5,397 nt of DNA. Source: Planctomycetaceae bacterium (GTDB lineage: Bacteria > Planctomycetota > Planctomycetia > Pirellulales > Thermoguttaceae). Positions 1 to 5,397 of the stretch are shown here, piece after piece (position 1 is the stretch's first letter; every line of letters starts with the position of its first letter). Where the stretch lies: positions 1-5,397 of the forward strand of contig WRCR01000303.1 of NCBI GenBank assembly GCA_009783865.1, given 5' to 3'. The notes under the pieces were generated by a model, which did no database searches, was not told the origin of the DNA, and worked only from the letters and a program-made list of their open reading frames with translations. Both the position numbers and the translations under genes were made by a program.

Positions 1-1286
1 AGCGGTGTAAATACAAGCGGTTCATCCTCTTGAAATTCAGGAACATCTTCGGGCTTCGTTTGTTTCGACAAAAGGTTTCCGGTGTTATGCCGAATAGAAG
101 ACGAAGTATCGCGCCGGAGATAAGCGGCGTTCTTTCGCGGTATTTCCAAATTGTCATGCGGCAGGATACCGTTCACGAAACCGCTCGGCTCGGTAAATTG
201 CGGCGTGATTTTCATTAAGGCATCTTCAAAATAACTAGCGGCATAAATGTTTCCGTTGAGCATAGCCGCGCTGCGGACTCCTTTGAAGCCGACCGGAATA
301 CGCATCTTCATCGGCAGCGTTGTGTCGGTTTTTTTCTGAACGGAAGTGTATCCGGCGAAATAATCCAGCATTGCCGTGAATTGCGGAAGGTCAATTAACA
401 CTGCATCGCAACTGCCCGCAGCCGCAACAACAAGAAAGCGGTTGTCGTCCGAAACTGATATATTCCAAGGATTTGCGGTTCCGATAACATAATCATCAAG
501 CCGAAAAGGAGTTATCACTTTCCGCTGTTTAACATCAACAGCATACAAAATGTTTTCATTCATCCAGCCGCCGGTGACACTGTTCGGCATGTGTTGGAAA
601 TGTCCGATATGTCCAGTGATAAAAACGTATTTATCGAAAAGAAGTATGTCCCGCAGATTCATTGCGCCGACATCAAGCCGAAGAAATTCCGTTTCATTCG
701 TTTCGGTGTCGATAAACCGAAGGCGAGAGGAAATATGCATTTCAAGCGATGAGTCCTCCGGCAAATGATTTGCAGCGATGAGTGTTTTACCGTCCGGCGT
801 TATTGTCAGAGCAATCGGTTCACGACCGGCAGGAATACGCCGTGTTTCTTTGAGGTTTCCTTCGATGTTTTCGATAACGGAGAGCGTTCCGTCAAATCGG
901 TTAGCGGCGTAATATTTGACAGTGCCGTCAGCATTGCGGCTGTCAGCAGCATCAAACGGCGAATGTCCCACATTGACAACGGCGGTTATTTTGAAGGTGT
1001 TTTTGTTGCAGAGCAATAAGCGTCCGTCTGCACCGCCGCCGACAACGGCAAGAATCTTTTTATCGGAAGAGAGCCGCATTTTTTCCGGTACAAACGGCAG
1101 TTGCAGATATTGCGGCGCACTCTTGCCGTCAAGCGGAATTCTTGCAATACGCTGCGATTCCCTTTCGAGAACGTAAAGTACTTCGGCGTTCTTGTCGGCA
1201 ATCACGGAAACCGGTCCGAGAATGTCCGCCGCAAAAACGTTTGCAGTAACCAGAAACGATAATTGAAATAACAGGAACCGGTACAT
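1..1286 (-). CDS. Secreted YVTN/YncE-like beta-propeller protein, 3' end missing (off left edge)
   Basis: The minus-strand frame is open for 428 codons from the ATG at 1284-1286 to the left edge, with no stop. Residues 1-20 form a Sec signal peptide (MYRFLLFQLSF core, cleavage likely after FAA-20). The rest shows repeated beta-propeller blades: an LYVLERESQRIARIPL blade (37-52), TPDGKTLIAANHLP (163-176), a VFITGHIGHF...GGWMNENILYAVD stretch (221-251), a TANPWNISVSDDNRFLVVAAAG stretch (270-291) and GVRSAAMLNGNIYAASYFEDAL (336-357). The GGWMN, ANPW and 'AASYF.D.L' signatures match, from memory, exported propellers of planctomycetes and verrucomicrobia that often carry a C-terminal c-type haem region. 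No CxxCH occurs in the part visible here, so any haem domain would lie beyond the edge. The role is unknown; surface binding or redox-associated scaffolding is inference. The Shine-Dalgarno is weak (GAAAG about 7 bases upstream). High confidence in the gene and fold, low in function. Confidence 0.85.
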   Translation of the reverse strand, partial: MYRFLLFQLSFLVTANVFAADILGPVSVIADKNAEVLYVLERESQRIARIPLDGKSAPQYLQLPFVPEKMRLSSDKKILAVVGGGADGRLLLCNKNTFKITAVVNVGHSPFDAADSRNADGTVKYYAANRFDGTLSVIENIEGNLKETRRIPAGREPIALTITPDGKTLIAANHLPEDSSLEMHISSRLRFIDTETNETEFLRLDVGAMNLRDILLFDKYVFITGHIGHFQHMPNSVTGGWMNENILYAVDVKQRKVITPFRLDDYVIGTANPWNISVSDDNRFLVVAAAGSCDAVLIDLPQFTAMLDYFAGYTSVQKKTDTTLPMKMRIPVGFKGVRSAAMLNGNIYAASYFEDALMKITPQFTEPSGFVNGILPHDNLEIPRKNAAYLRRDTSSSIRHNTGNLLSKQTKPEDVPEFQEDEPLVFTP

Positions 1287-1339
1287 AATAGTTCTTTCTT
1301 TGGACGTGCCTTCCTTTTGACGCGATACATCAGCCGTTT

Positions 1340-1368
1340 ATTTTAGCAAAACCGTTATTATTGATAAA
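1340..1368 (-). promoter_or_regulatory. Candidate sigma70-type promoter of the beta-propeller gene
   Basis: On the minus strand, TAAAAT (1345-1340) is preceded by TGC, giving an extended -10 (TGnTAAAAT). A weak -35, TTTATC (1368-1363), sits 17 bases further upstream. Transcription would begin about 45-50 bases before the ATG at 1286. The -35 matches consensus at only three positions, so the call rests on the extended -10, the spacing and the location. Confidence 0.4.
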
Positions 1369-1485
1369 TACCGCTGTCGATTCATAAAATTTTTCCTACA
1401 TTTTTTCAAATTTCTCTCAACTTTGCAATTACAAAAAGTAAGTTTACGTTGAATTGATTTATTAAATCTTTTTTGCGTTCCAGAC
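1369..1485. other. AT-rich leader upstream of the hydrolase; no clear promoter
   Basis: This is the hydrolase side of the divergent gap. It is strongly AT-rich, with T-runs and A-runs. I tried the likely -35 boxes (TTGCAA, TTTACG, TTGAAT) and none has an acceptable -10 at 16-18 bases. No Shine-Dalgarno precedes the ATG at 1486 (the bases just upstream read GCGTTCCAGAC). The promoter for the hydrolase must lie here, but I cannot place it from sequence alone. Confidence 0.4.
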
Positions 1486-2616
1486 ATGAAACACTGCACA
1501 GTTATCATTATATTACAGATTGCCGTCTTCGGCTGCTTTATGCTTTCCGGTTTTAATGCGGCGGCTGACGATGCCTTATACGGTTATACTTCGCAAACGC
1601 ATCGCTGGTATGATGCCGCGCGGCATCGGACGGTTCCGGCACGGATTTATATTCCGCAAACTGCTGCCGAAAAGCAGTTTCCGGTCATCGTGTTTTCGCA
1701 CGGCATCGGCGGTTCAATCGACTGCTGTTCTTATCTTGCAAGAGCGTGGACTTCACGGGGCTTCGTCTGTCTTTTCGTGCAGCATCCCGGCAGCGATGAA
1801 AACATCTGGAAAGGCAAAGTACGGATACTTAACGAAATCAAAAAATCATACGAGCGAAACAAAAATTGCAGAACCCGCGCCGAGGACTTGCGGTTCGCTT
1901 TGGATACTCTTCAGCAGTTAGCCGAAAGAGATGACGACTTCGGGAAAAAGATTGACTTCACGCAAATCGGTGTCGGCGGTTATGACCTCGGTGCTTTAAC
2001 TTCGCTTCTCGTAGCGGGGCAACTTCCGCCGGACTACGGCACGTCTCTTCACGACCCGCGATTCACAGCGGCATTGGCAATGAGCCCGCCGGTTCGTCGG
2101 ATGAATGTCGGCTACAAAACAATTTATAAAGATGTAGCGATGCCGGTGTTGTTTATAACCGGCACTAAAGATGACAGCGTTGTCGGAACGACGCAAGCAG
2201 TTCATCGGCGTATTCCGTTTGATTCAATGACCGACAATGACCGCTGGCTGATAACGCTGAACGGTGCTGACCATCGGATTTACGGAGGAAGAATTTTTTC
2301 TTTAACCGCTAACAACGATGAAGTATTTCAGGCGGCAATCGTCCGCGCTTCAACAAACTTCTGGAAAGCGGTCTTGCAGGAAGACGAAAAAGCATTATCC
2401 GTAATGCACAGCAGCGGCTTGAATTCATTAGTCCGCATAGCAAAAGTTGAACGCAGAATTAACTCTCTTAGCGTAAAAAATGAACCTGATACGCAGGAAG
2501 AAGCAAAAGAACAGCAGGCGGAACAGCAAAATGAACTGCCGGCTTTTCCGATTTCACACTATTATCGGTCTATCGAGGAGAGGGTGAATAACGAGATTTC
2601 CACTTTTTCGAGATAA
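1486..2616 (+). CDS. Exported alpha/beta hydrolase (dienelactone hydrolase/PAF-acetylhydrolase-like) with Asp at the nucleophile position
   Basis: A 376-residue protein with a Sec signal peptide (hydrophobic residues 5-22, likely cut after NAAA-27). The alpha/beta-hydrolase core follows: oxyanion-hole strand PVIVFSHGIGGS (66-77), a QHPGSDENIW motif (99-108), nucleophile elbow GVGGYDLGA (162-170), DPRFTAALAMSPP (190-202), acid-strand segment PVLFITGTKDDSVVG (220-234) and NGADHRIYGGR (259-269) with the catalytic-type H263. In the family as I know it the elbow reads GHSFGA; here it reads GYDLGA, so the serine position is D167. The acid (D229 or D230) and the histidine are kept. It could be a pseudoenzyme, or an enzyme with an Asp nucleophile as in haloalkane dehalogenases. 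Residues about 331-350 form an E/Q-rich tail. There is no Shine-Dalgarno. The 3' end overlaps apbE by 47 bases, tail to tail. The substrate is unknown. Confidence 0.9.
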   Translation: MKHCTVIIILQIAVFGCFMLSGFNAAADDALYGYTSQTHRWYDAARHRTVPARIYIPQTAAEKQFPVIVFSHGIGGSIDCCSYLARAWTSRGFVCLFVQHPGSDENIWKGKVRILNEIKKSYERNKNCRTRAEDLRFALDTLQQLAERDDDFGKKIDFTQIGVGGYDLGALTSLLVAGQLPPDYGTSLHDPRFTAALAMSPPVRRMNVGYKTIYKDVAMPVLFITGTKDDSVVGTTQAVHRRIPFDSMTDNDRWLITLNGADHRIYGGRIFSLTANNDEVFQAAIVRASTNFWKAVLQEDEKALSVMHSSGLNSLVRIAKVERRINSLSVKNEPDTQEEAKEQQAEQQNELPAFPISHYYRSIEERVNNEISTFSR

Positions 2617-3589
2617 AGACCTGTGTTTTTCCGTTTTCGGTGTATATCATTTTCGCAGCGGTGTTCTTTTGCGAGTCAATCAGTGCGATTCCTTTCTCGG
2701 CTCCGAGAACGGAAATTGCCGATGCAAGAGCGTCGGCTTCCATTGCAGTCGGAGCGGTAACGTAAACCAGCGGCGAGTTTATTAGTCCGATACCGGTCTT
2801 CGGATTGACAATATGCGAATAGCGGATGCCGTCAATTTCCACGAATTTTTCGGTGCTGCCGGAACCCGCTATGGCAATGTTTTCGAGTTGAAGGAGTTCT
2901 TCTCCTGCTCCGATTTTCCAGCCGTCTGGCGGAGCAGTTCCGACCCGAATGTCGCCGCCTGCATCGACCAGTATCCGTGAAACACCGTGTTTCAACGCTG
3001 TTTCGATTGCTTTGTCAACGGCGTATCCTTTTGCGATACCGCCGAAGTCCAGCCGCATATCGGGTTTCTCCAAAGAAAGCGTTTTGCTGCTTTCGTCCAA
3101 GTCCCAAAGAGACAAACCGACCAGAGAACGCCGCTGTTCCAGAAGTGAGGGTGTCGGCAATGTGTTTTGATGTTTTGCCCTCCGCCAGAGACGCACCAGT
3201 GGACCTACCGAAATGTCGAAGGCACCGTCCGACAATTCACCGATGCGTTTCGATTCTTTCAAGACGGCGAACATGTCTTCGGAAACGGAAAGCGATACGG
3301 CGCGGTTCTCACTTTCCCAAAGTTCGGTTGAGCGGGAACAGAGTTGCATTATTTCACTGTCGGAATCGTAATCGCTGAACACTTGGTTGAGTTCCGAAAA
3401 TTGAGCGAAAATTGCTTCGGCGGTACTTTCCGCTTTATCTTTTGTTTCGTTTGTTTCGAGATAAAAGACGAGACGGACGAGGGTTCCCATTTCGCTGCGT
3501 TCAAATTCAAACCGCTGAAATTGCGGCGTTTCCGCAGAGAAACAAAAAACTGGAATGAAAAAAGTTAGGACAACAAATAATCGCGTCAT
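2570..3589 (-). CDS. apbE: FAD:protein FMN transferase ApbE, exported
   Basis: ApbE uses FAD as donor to attach FMN covalently through a phosphoester bond to Ser/Thr of exported flavoproteins (for example NqrB/NqrC or RnfG types), with Mg2+. From the ATG at 3587-3589 the product is 339 residues, a normal family length. Motifs in order: signal peptide MTRLFVVLTFFIPVFCFSA (1-19), EMGT (33-36), FSDYDSDSEI (71-80), DGAFDISVGPLVRLW (121-135), DFGGIAKGYAVD (181-192), DAGGDIRVG (209-217), SHIVNPKTG (258-266) and TAPTAMEADALASA (278-291, metal-binding region). The usual 'ATSG' loop reads AIAGSGS (239-245), keeping the SG but not the Thr. An upstream in-frame ATG at 3682 exists, but it would put 31 residues before the signal peptide and overlap the toxin remnant, so 3589 is preferred. 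The Shine-Dalgarno is weak (GAAAG). No clear flavinylation target motif is visible nearby. Confidence 0.95.
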   Translation of the reverse strand: MTRLFVVLTFFIPVFCFSAETPQFQRFEFERSEMGTLVRLVFYLETNETKDKAESTAEAIFAQFSELNQVFSDYDSDSEIMQLCSRSTELWESENRAVSLSVSEDMFAVLKESKRIGELSDGAFDISVGPLVRLWRRAKHQNTLPTPSLLEQRRSLVGLSLWDLDESSKTLSLEKPDMRLDFGGIAKGYAVDKAIETALKHGVSRILVDAGGDIRVGTAPPDGWKIGAGEELLQLENIAIAGSGSTEKFVEIDGIRYSHIVNPKTGIGLINSPLVYVTAPTAMEADALASAISVLGAEKGIALIDSQKNTAAKMIYTENGKTQVFISKKWKSRYSPSPR

Positions 3590-3637
3590 GGTATTGTATC
3601 TTTCAGAATTGCGGTATGCAAGTAGAAAATATGTGTA

Positions 3638-3643
3638 ATTATA
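3638..3643 (-). promoter_or_regulatory. Possible -10 element for apbE
   Basis: A perfect TATAAT reads on the minus strand about 50 bases before the apbE start and overlaps the toxin-remnant stop codon. No recognisable -35 lies 16-18 bases upstream (the region reads about CGAAAC). It could give apbE a transcript independent of the toxin-antitoxin promoter, or be chance in AT-rich DNA. Confidence 0.3.
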
Positions 3644-3803
3644 CATTATCGTTAAATATCGTTTCGTAGTCCCTTGCCCCATGAAGGACTCGCAGGATTT
3701 GCAGCATATCGTCTTTGGAACGATAGAATATCAAGTGGTTTGGAAACCTATAAACTCGCAAATCGTTCTCAGCGTTTGTTTCAATGCAGAGCAATAAACT
3801 CAT
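3639..3803 (-). pseudogene. ParE/RelE-type toxin, N-terminal half missing
   Basis: From the ATG at 3801-3803 the frame encodes 54 residues. The C-terminal part, DLRVYRFPNHLIFYRSKDD...ILRVLHGARDYETIF, is a clear match to the last strands and helix of ParE-family plasmid-stabilisation toxins (FP-HLIFYR, then I-RVLHGARD). Intact relatives are about 90-100 residues, with two N-terminal helices (the 'A..DL..I..YI' region). Those helices are absent here, and I found no trace of them in the other minus-strand frames just upstream. The start overlaps the stop of the upstream gene as ATGA, the usual antitoxin-toxin coupling, so the deletion probably fell inside the toxin after its start. An in-frame ATG at 3890 exists, but its extra 29 residues lie wholly inside the upstream gene and do not resemble a toxin. 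Probably inactive. Confidence 0.7.
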
Positions 3804-4018
3804 GATTGTTTCCCGGTTTTTCGAGCGGCTTTTATTTTTTCCCGTTTTCGGAGAAATTCGTTCCAGTATTCCGGTATCAATGGAATCCACTGGTCGCTAT
3901 CAAGGGCTTTTTGGATTTCGCGTTCATAGTACGCCGTTATTTTCCGTTCGCGTTCTTCTTCGGTTAGTTCCGCTTCGGCATTTTGCTCAGGAACACTCGG
4001 CGGGGATTGTGTTGACAT
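3800..4018 (-). CDS. Small acidic protein, probable antitoxin partner of the ParE-like remnant
   Basis: A 72-residue protein. The N-terminal third is Pro/Gln/Glu-rich and probably disordered. A charged helical stretch follows (LTEEERERKITAYYEREIQK, about 18-37), then an ALDSDQWIPLIPEYW segment (38-52) and a basic C-terminus ending KAARKTGKQS. I do not recognise the family. The antitoxin call rests on position: it precedes a ParE-like reading frame with an ATGA overlap and has its own promoter. No ribbon-helix-helix or AbrB-like N-terminus is evident, so DNA binding is not shown. The start is well supported, with AGAGGA six bases before the ATG at 4016-4018. If the toxin is dead, this is an orphan antitoxin. 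Confidence 0.65.
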   Translation of the reverse strand: MSTQSPPSVPEQNAEAELTEEERERKITAYYEREIQKALDSDQWIPLIPEYWNEFLRKREKIKAARKTGKQS

Positions 4019-4021
4019 TTT

Positions 4022-4027
4022 TTCCTC
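4022..4027 (-). promoter_or_regulatory. Ribosome binding site of the antitoxin-like gene
   Basis: On the minus strand AGAGGA (AGGA core) is followed by a short A-run and the ATG at 4018. It is the best Shine-Dalgarno on the minus strand in this window, and it fixes the start of the small gene. Confidence 0.6.
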
Positions 4028-4060
4028 TATTCAAAACGGTTTTTGTACTCCAACATTGCA

Positions 4061-4088
4061 ATTATACACTAAATTATTTAATTCGCAA
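4061..4088 (-). promoter_or_regulatory. Promoter of the antitoxin/toxin-remnant unit
   Basis: On the minus strand TTGCGA (4088-4083) and a perfect TATAAT (4066-4061) are separated by 16 bases, about 43 bases upstream of the ATG at 4018. The spacer contains an 11-base AT palindrome, TAAAT-T-ATTTA (4070-4080). That is a position where toxin-antitoxin autorepressors commonly bind, but a palindrome of this composition can occur by chance. Confidence 0.5.
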
Positions 4089-4110
4089 ATTGTCATTTTT
4101 TCCTTCCCTC

Positions 4111-4139
4111 TTGACATTACCGCAGATATAGGCGATAGT
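4111..4139 (+). promoter_or_regulatory. Sigma70-type promoter of the FAD-dependent oxidoreductase
   Basis: A perfect -35 TTGACA (4111-4116) is followed by a 17-base spacer and GATAGT (4134-4139, four of six -10 matches). Transcription should start near 4146, leaving a leader of about 68 bases. It is the clearest promoter on the plus strand. Confidence 0.6.
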
Positions 4140-4140
4140 T

Positions 4141-4150
4141 AAGCGCGCTT
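4141..4150. promoter_or_regulatory. Perfect 10-base palindrome AAGCGCGCTT at the predicted transcription start
   Basis: The block is self-complementary over all ten bases and lies immediately after the predicted -10 (4134-4139), across the expected start site. A GC-rich palindrome inside an AT-rich gap is a plausible operator for a dimeric repressor. No regulator gene is visible in the window to pair with it. Confidence 0.3.
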
Positions 4151-4199
4151 CCTGCAATTATAAGGCAGCGTTTTGGTTAAGTAAAAGAGTAAGAGAGTG

Positions 4200-4205
4200 A
4201 AAGGA
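4200..4205 (+). promoter_or_regulatory. Ribosome binding site of the FAD-dependent oxidoreductase
   Basis: AAAGGA, with the AGGA core about eight to nine bases before the ATG at 4214, supports that start. The reading frame that opens at the 4197 GTG lies in another frame and would lack this site. Confidence 0.55.
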
Positions 4206-4213
4206 AAATTATC

Positions 4214-5397
4214 ATGCCGCAAGAACGCAACATCAACCGCCGTCAATATCTGGGAACACTGGGACTCGCTTCAGCAGTTGGTCTTGCCGGTAATGCCTTT
4301 GCAGAAACATCGATGTCAGTTCACGGCGGTGCGTCTTACGAGACGGAAATCCTCGTCTGCGGCGGCGGTCCCGCCGGTTTTGCTGCCGCAACAAATGCAG
4401 CCCGGCTCGGACGGAAAGTCCTGCTGCTTGAACGCTACGGACGCTTGGGCGGAATGGGCATTCACGCCCGCGTTTTTCCATTGCTCGGCAGCGCAGCAAG
4501 TCCTTTCGTAAAAGAAGTTCATAAAAAAACCGGCGGCACCGCTTTCGATTTGGAACGCCTCGATTTGATATACGCCGACATGCTAGAAGAAGCCGATGCA
4601 GCGTTTTTTCTGCACGTCTGGGCAACCGAACCGCTCATGGAAGGTTCAAGAATCGTAGGTGTCAAAGCAATTTCCAAAGAAGGTCCGCTGACAATCCGTG
4701 CCAAGTTGGTCATCGATGCAACCGGCGACGGCGATATTGCCGTTCAAGCAGGCGCGCCCTTTGAAATGGGACGGGAAAAAGACGGTCTAGTACAGCCGAT
4801 GTCGATAATGTTCACCATTCGGGGCTTGCACGACAACGCTCAAACTTGCGGCAGTGAAGAACAAGCCCGTCAGCGGAGAATCGGAGACGAAACATGGGAA
4901 GATGTCGTCACAAGAGCGCAAAAGAACGGCGAACTTCCTCCAACTGTCGGTGTCGTCAGAACTTATCAAATGAAACGCAAGGGTGCTATGATAGTTAACG
5001 CAACGCAAATCAATCGGGTGAGCGGAACGAAAGTCGCTGACTTAACGAAAGCCGAACTTGAATGCAGGCGGCAAGCGTTCAAGATTGTTGACTTTATGAA
5101 AAAGTATCTACCGGGCTATGAAGACGCTTACATTACCAACATGCCAGCCGTGATTGGAGTTCGGGAAACCCGCCGCATTACCGGTCTTGACCGGTTAGTG
5201 CGTGAAGACCTTATTTCAGGACGAAAATGGGACAACGCTATTGTGCGAGGTGCAACTTTCGTCATTGACATCCACAATCCCGACGGCAGCGGACAAGCGG
5301 AGAATCAAACGCAACAGGAAGTGCAGGGAACGGCAGCCCGCGTTCAGCCGTATGATATTCCATTGACGTGTATGATTCCGCAGAAGGTCGAAGGACT
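4214..5397 (+). CDS. Tat-exported FAD-dependent oxidoreductase, 3' end missing (off right edge)
   Basis: The frame is open for 394 codons to the window edge. Residues 1-30 are a twin-arginine signal: R9-R10-QYL fits the RRxFL-type motif, followed by a hydrophobic GTLGLASAVGLAG stretch and an AFA-30 cleavage site, so the folded, flavin-loaded protein is probably exported. A Rossmann dinucleotide fold follows: EILVCGGGPAGFAAA (45-59, GxGxxG), LLERYGRLGGMG (71-82, with E73 as the likely ribose-binding acid), and the second FAD motif LVIDATGDGDIAVQAGA (165-181). GVRETRRITG (315-324) and the PYDIPLTCMIP segment (379-389) are typical of the FAD_oxidored family (Pfam PF12831) common in planctomycetes and Lentisphaerae. 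The substrate is unknown; an alcohol or sugar-like compound would be a guess. The final FAD-binding part is expected just past the edge. It is divergent from the antitoxin-like gene, with its own promoter. Confidence 0.9.
   Translation, partial: MPQERNINRRQYLGTLGLASAVGLAGNAFAETSMSVHGGASYETEILVCGGGPAGFAAATNAARLGRKVLLLERYGRLGGMGIHARVFPLLGSAASPFVKEVHKKTGGTAFDLERLDLIYADMLEEADAAFFLHVWATEPLMEGSRIVGVKAISKEGPLTIRAKLVIDATGDGDIAVQAGAPFEMGREKDGLVQPMSIMFTIRGLHDNAQTCGSEEQARQRRIGDETWEDVVTRAQKNGELPPTVGVVRTYQMKRKGAMIVNATQINRVSGTKVADLTKAELECRRQAFKIVDFMKKYLPGYEDAYITNMPAVIGVRETRRITGLDRLVREDLISGRKWDNAIVRGATFVIDIHNPDGSGQAENQTQQEVQGTAARVQPYDIPLTCMIPQKVEG

Noticed and set aside
30..1201. Short plus- and minus-strand open frames over the left end
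   Set aside because: They are out-of-frame shadows of the 428-codon propeller frame, which itself lacks a stop only because it runs off the edge.
1530..1539. Lipoprotein signal at Cys17 of the hydrolase
   Set aside because: The residues before Cys (VFG) are a poor lipobox, and a better signal peptidase I site (NAAA then DD) follows.
2560..2640. Bidirectional terminator between the convergent genes
   Set aside because: I found no GC-rich stem followed by a T-run on either strand; the region is coding on both strands.
3590..3682. Longer apbE start at the ATG at 3682
   Set aside because: It would place 31 polar residues before a good signal peptide and overlap the toxin remnant; the 3589 ATG gives the normal family length.
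3804..3890. Longer toxin reading frame starting at 3890
   Set aside because: The added residues are encoded within the antitoxin-like gene, do not resemble a ParE N-terminus, and ignore the ATGA coupling.
4197..4511. Open frame on the plus strand beginning at GTG 4197, and the minus-strand frames over 4233-5008
   Set aside because: They lie over the strongly supported oxidoreductase frame and show no domain or signal of their own.
5240..5264. Flavinylation acceptor site in the oxidoreductase (RGAT segment, residues 345-348)
   Set aside because: It lacks the Asp and Ser/Thr spacing of the known acceptor motif and sits inside a family-typical segment.

Overview
The window looks like bacterial chromosome from the PVC group, most likely a planctomycete or a relative. 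This is inferred from gene families: a secreted YVTN-like beta-propeller, an exported 'dienelactone hydrolase-like' alpha/beta hydrolase, an exported ApbE, and a Tat-exported FAD-dependent oxidoreductase, a set I associate with Planctomycetes, Lentisphaerae and Verrucomicrobia. Coding DNA is of moderate GC, while the intergenic gaps are AT-rich. No rRNA, tRNA, CRISPR, insertion sequence or integrase is visible.

Layout, left to right: (1) a minus-strand beta-propeller gene that starts at 1286 and runs off the left edge; (2) a 199-base divergent intergenic region; (3) a plus-strand exported alpha/beta hydrolase (1486-2616); (4) a minus-strand ApbE flavin transferase (2570-3589) whose 3' end overlaps the hydrolase by 47 bases tail to tail; (5) upstream of apbE on the same strand, a ParE-like toxin remnant (3639-3803) coupled by an ATGA overlap to a small acidic antitoxin-like gene (3800-4018); (6) a divergent regulatory region (4019-4213) with recognisable sigma70-type promoters in both directions; (7) a plus-strand Tat-exported FAD-dependent oxidoreductase (4214 to beyond the right edge).

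All four long genes carry export signals (three Sec-type, one Tat), so the window mostly encodes envelope or periplasmic proteins. ApbE attaches FMN covalently to exported proteins, and the neighbouring oxidoreductase is a non-covalent FAD-binding type, so the two share flavin chemistry but no direct partnership is shown. The alternating strands argue against one large operon. The only likely polycistron is antitoxin-like gene, toxin remnant and possibly apbE.

The most notable points are: the hydrolase has Asp where its family has the catalytic Ser, although the oxyanion, acid and His motifs are kept; the toxin-antitoxin pair has a toxin missing its N-terminal half while the promoter, ribosome binding site and gene coupling survive; and the tails of the hydrolase and apbE genes overlap in antisense.
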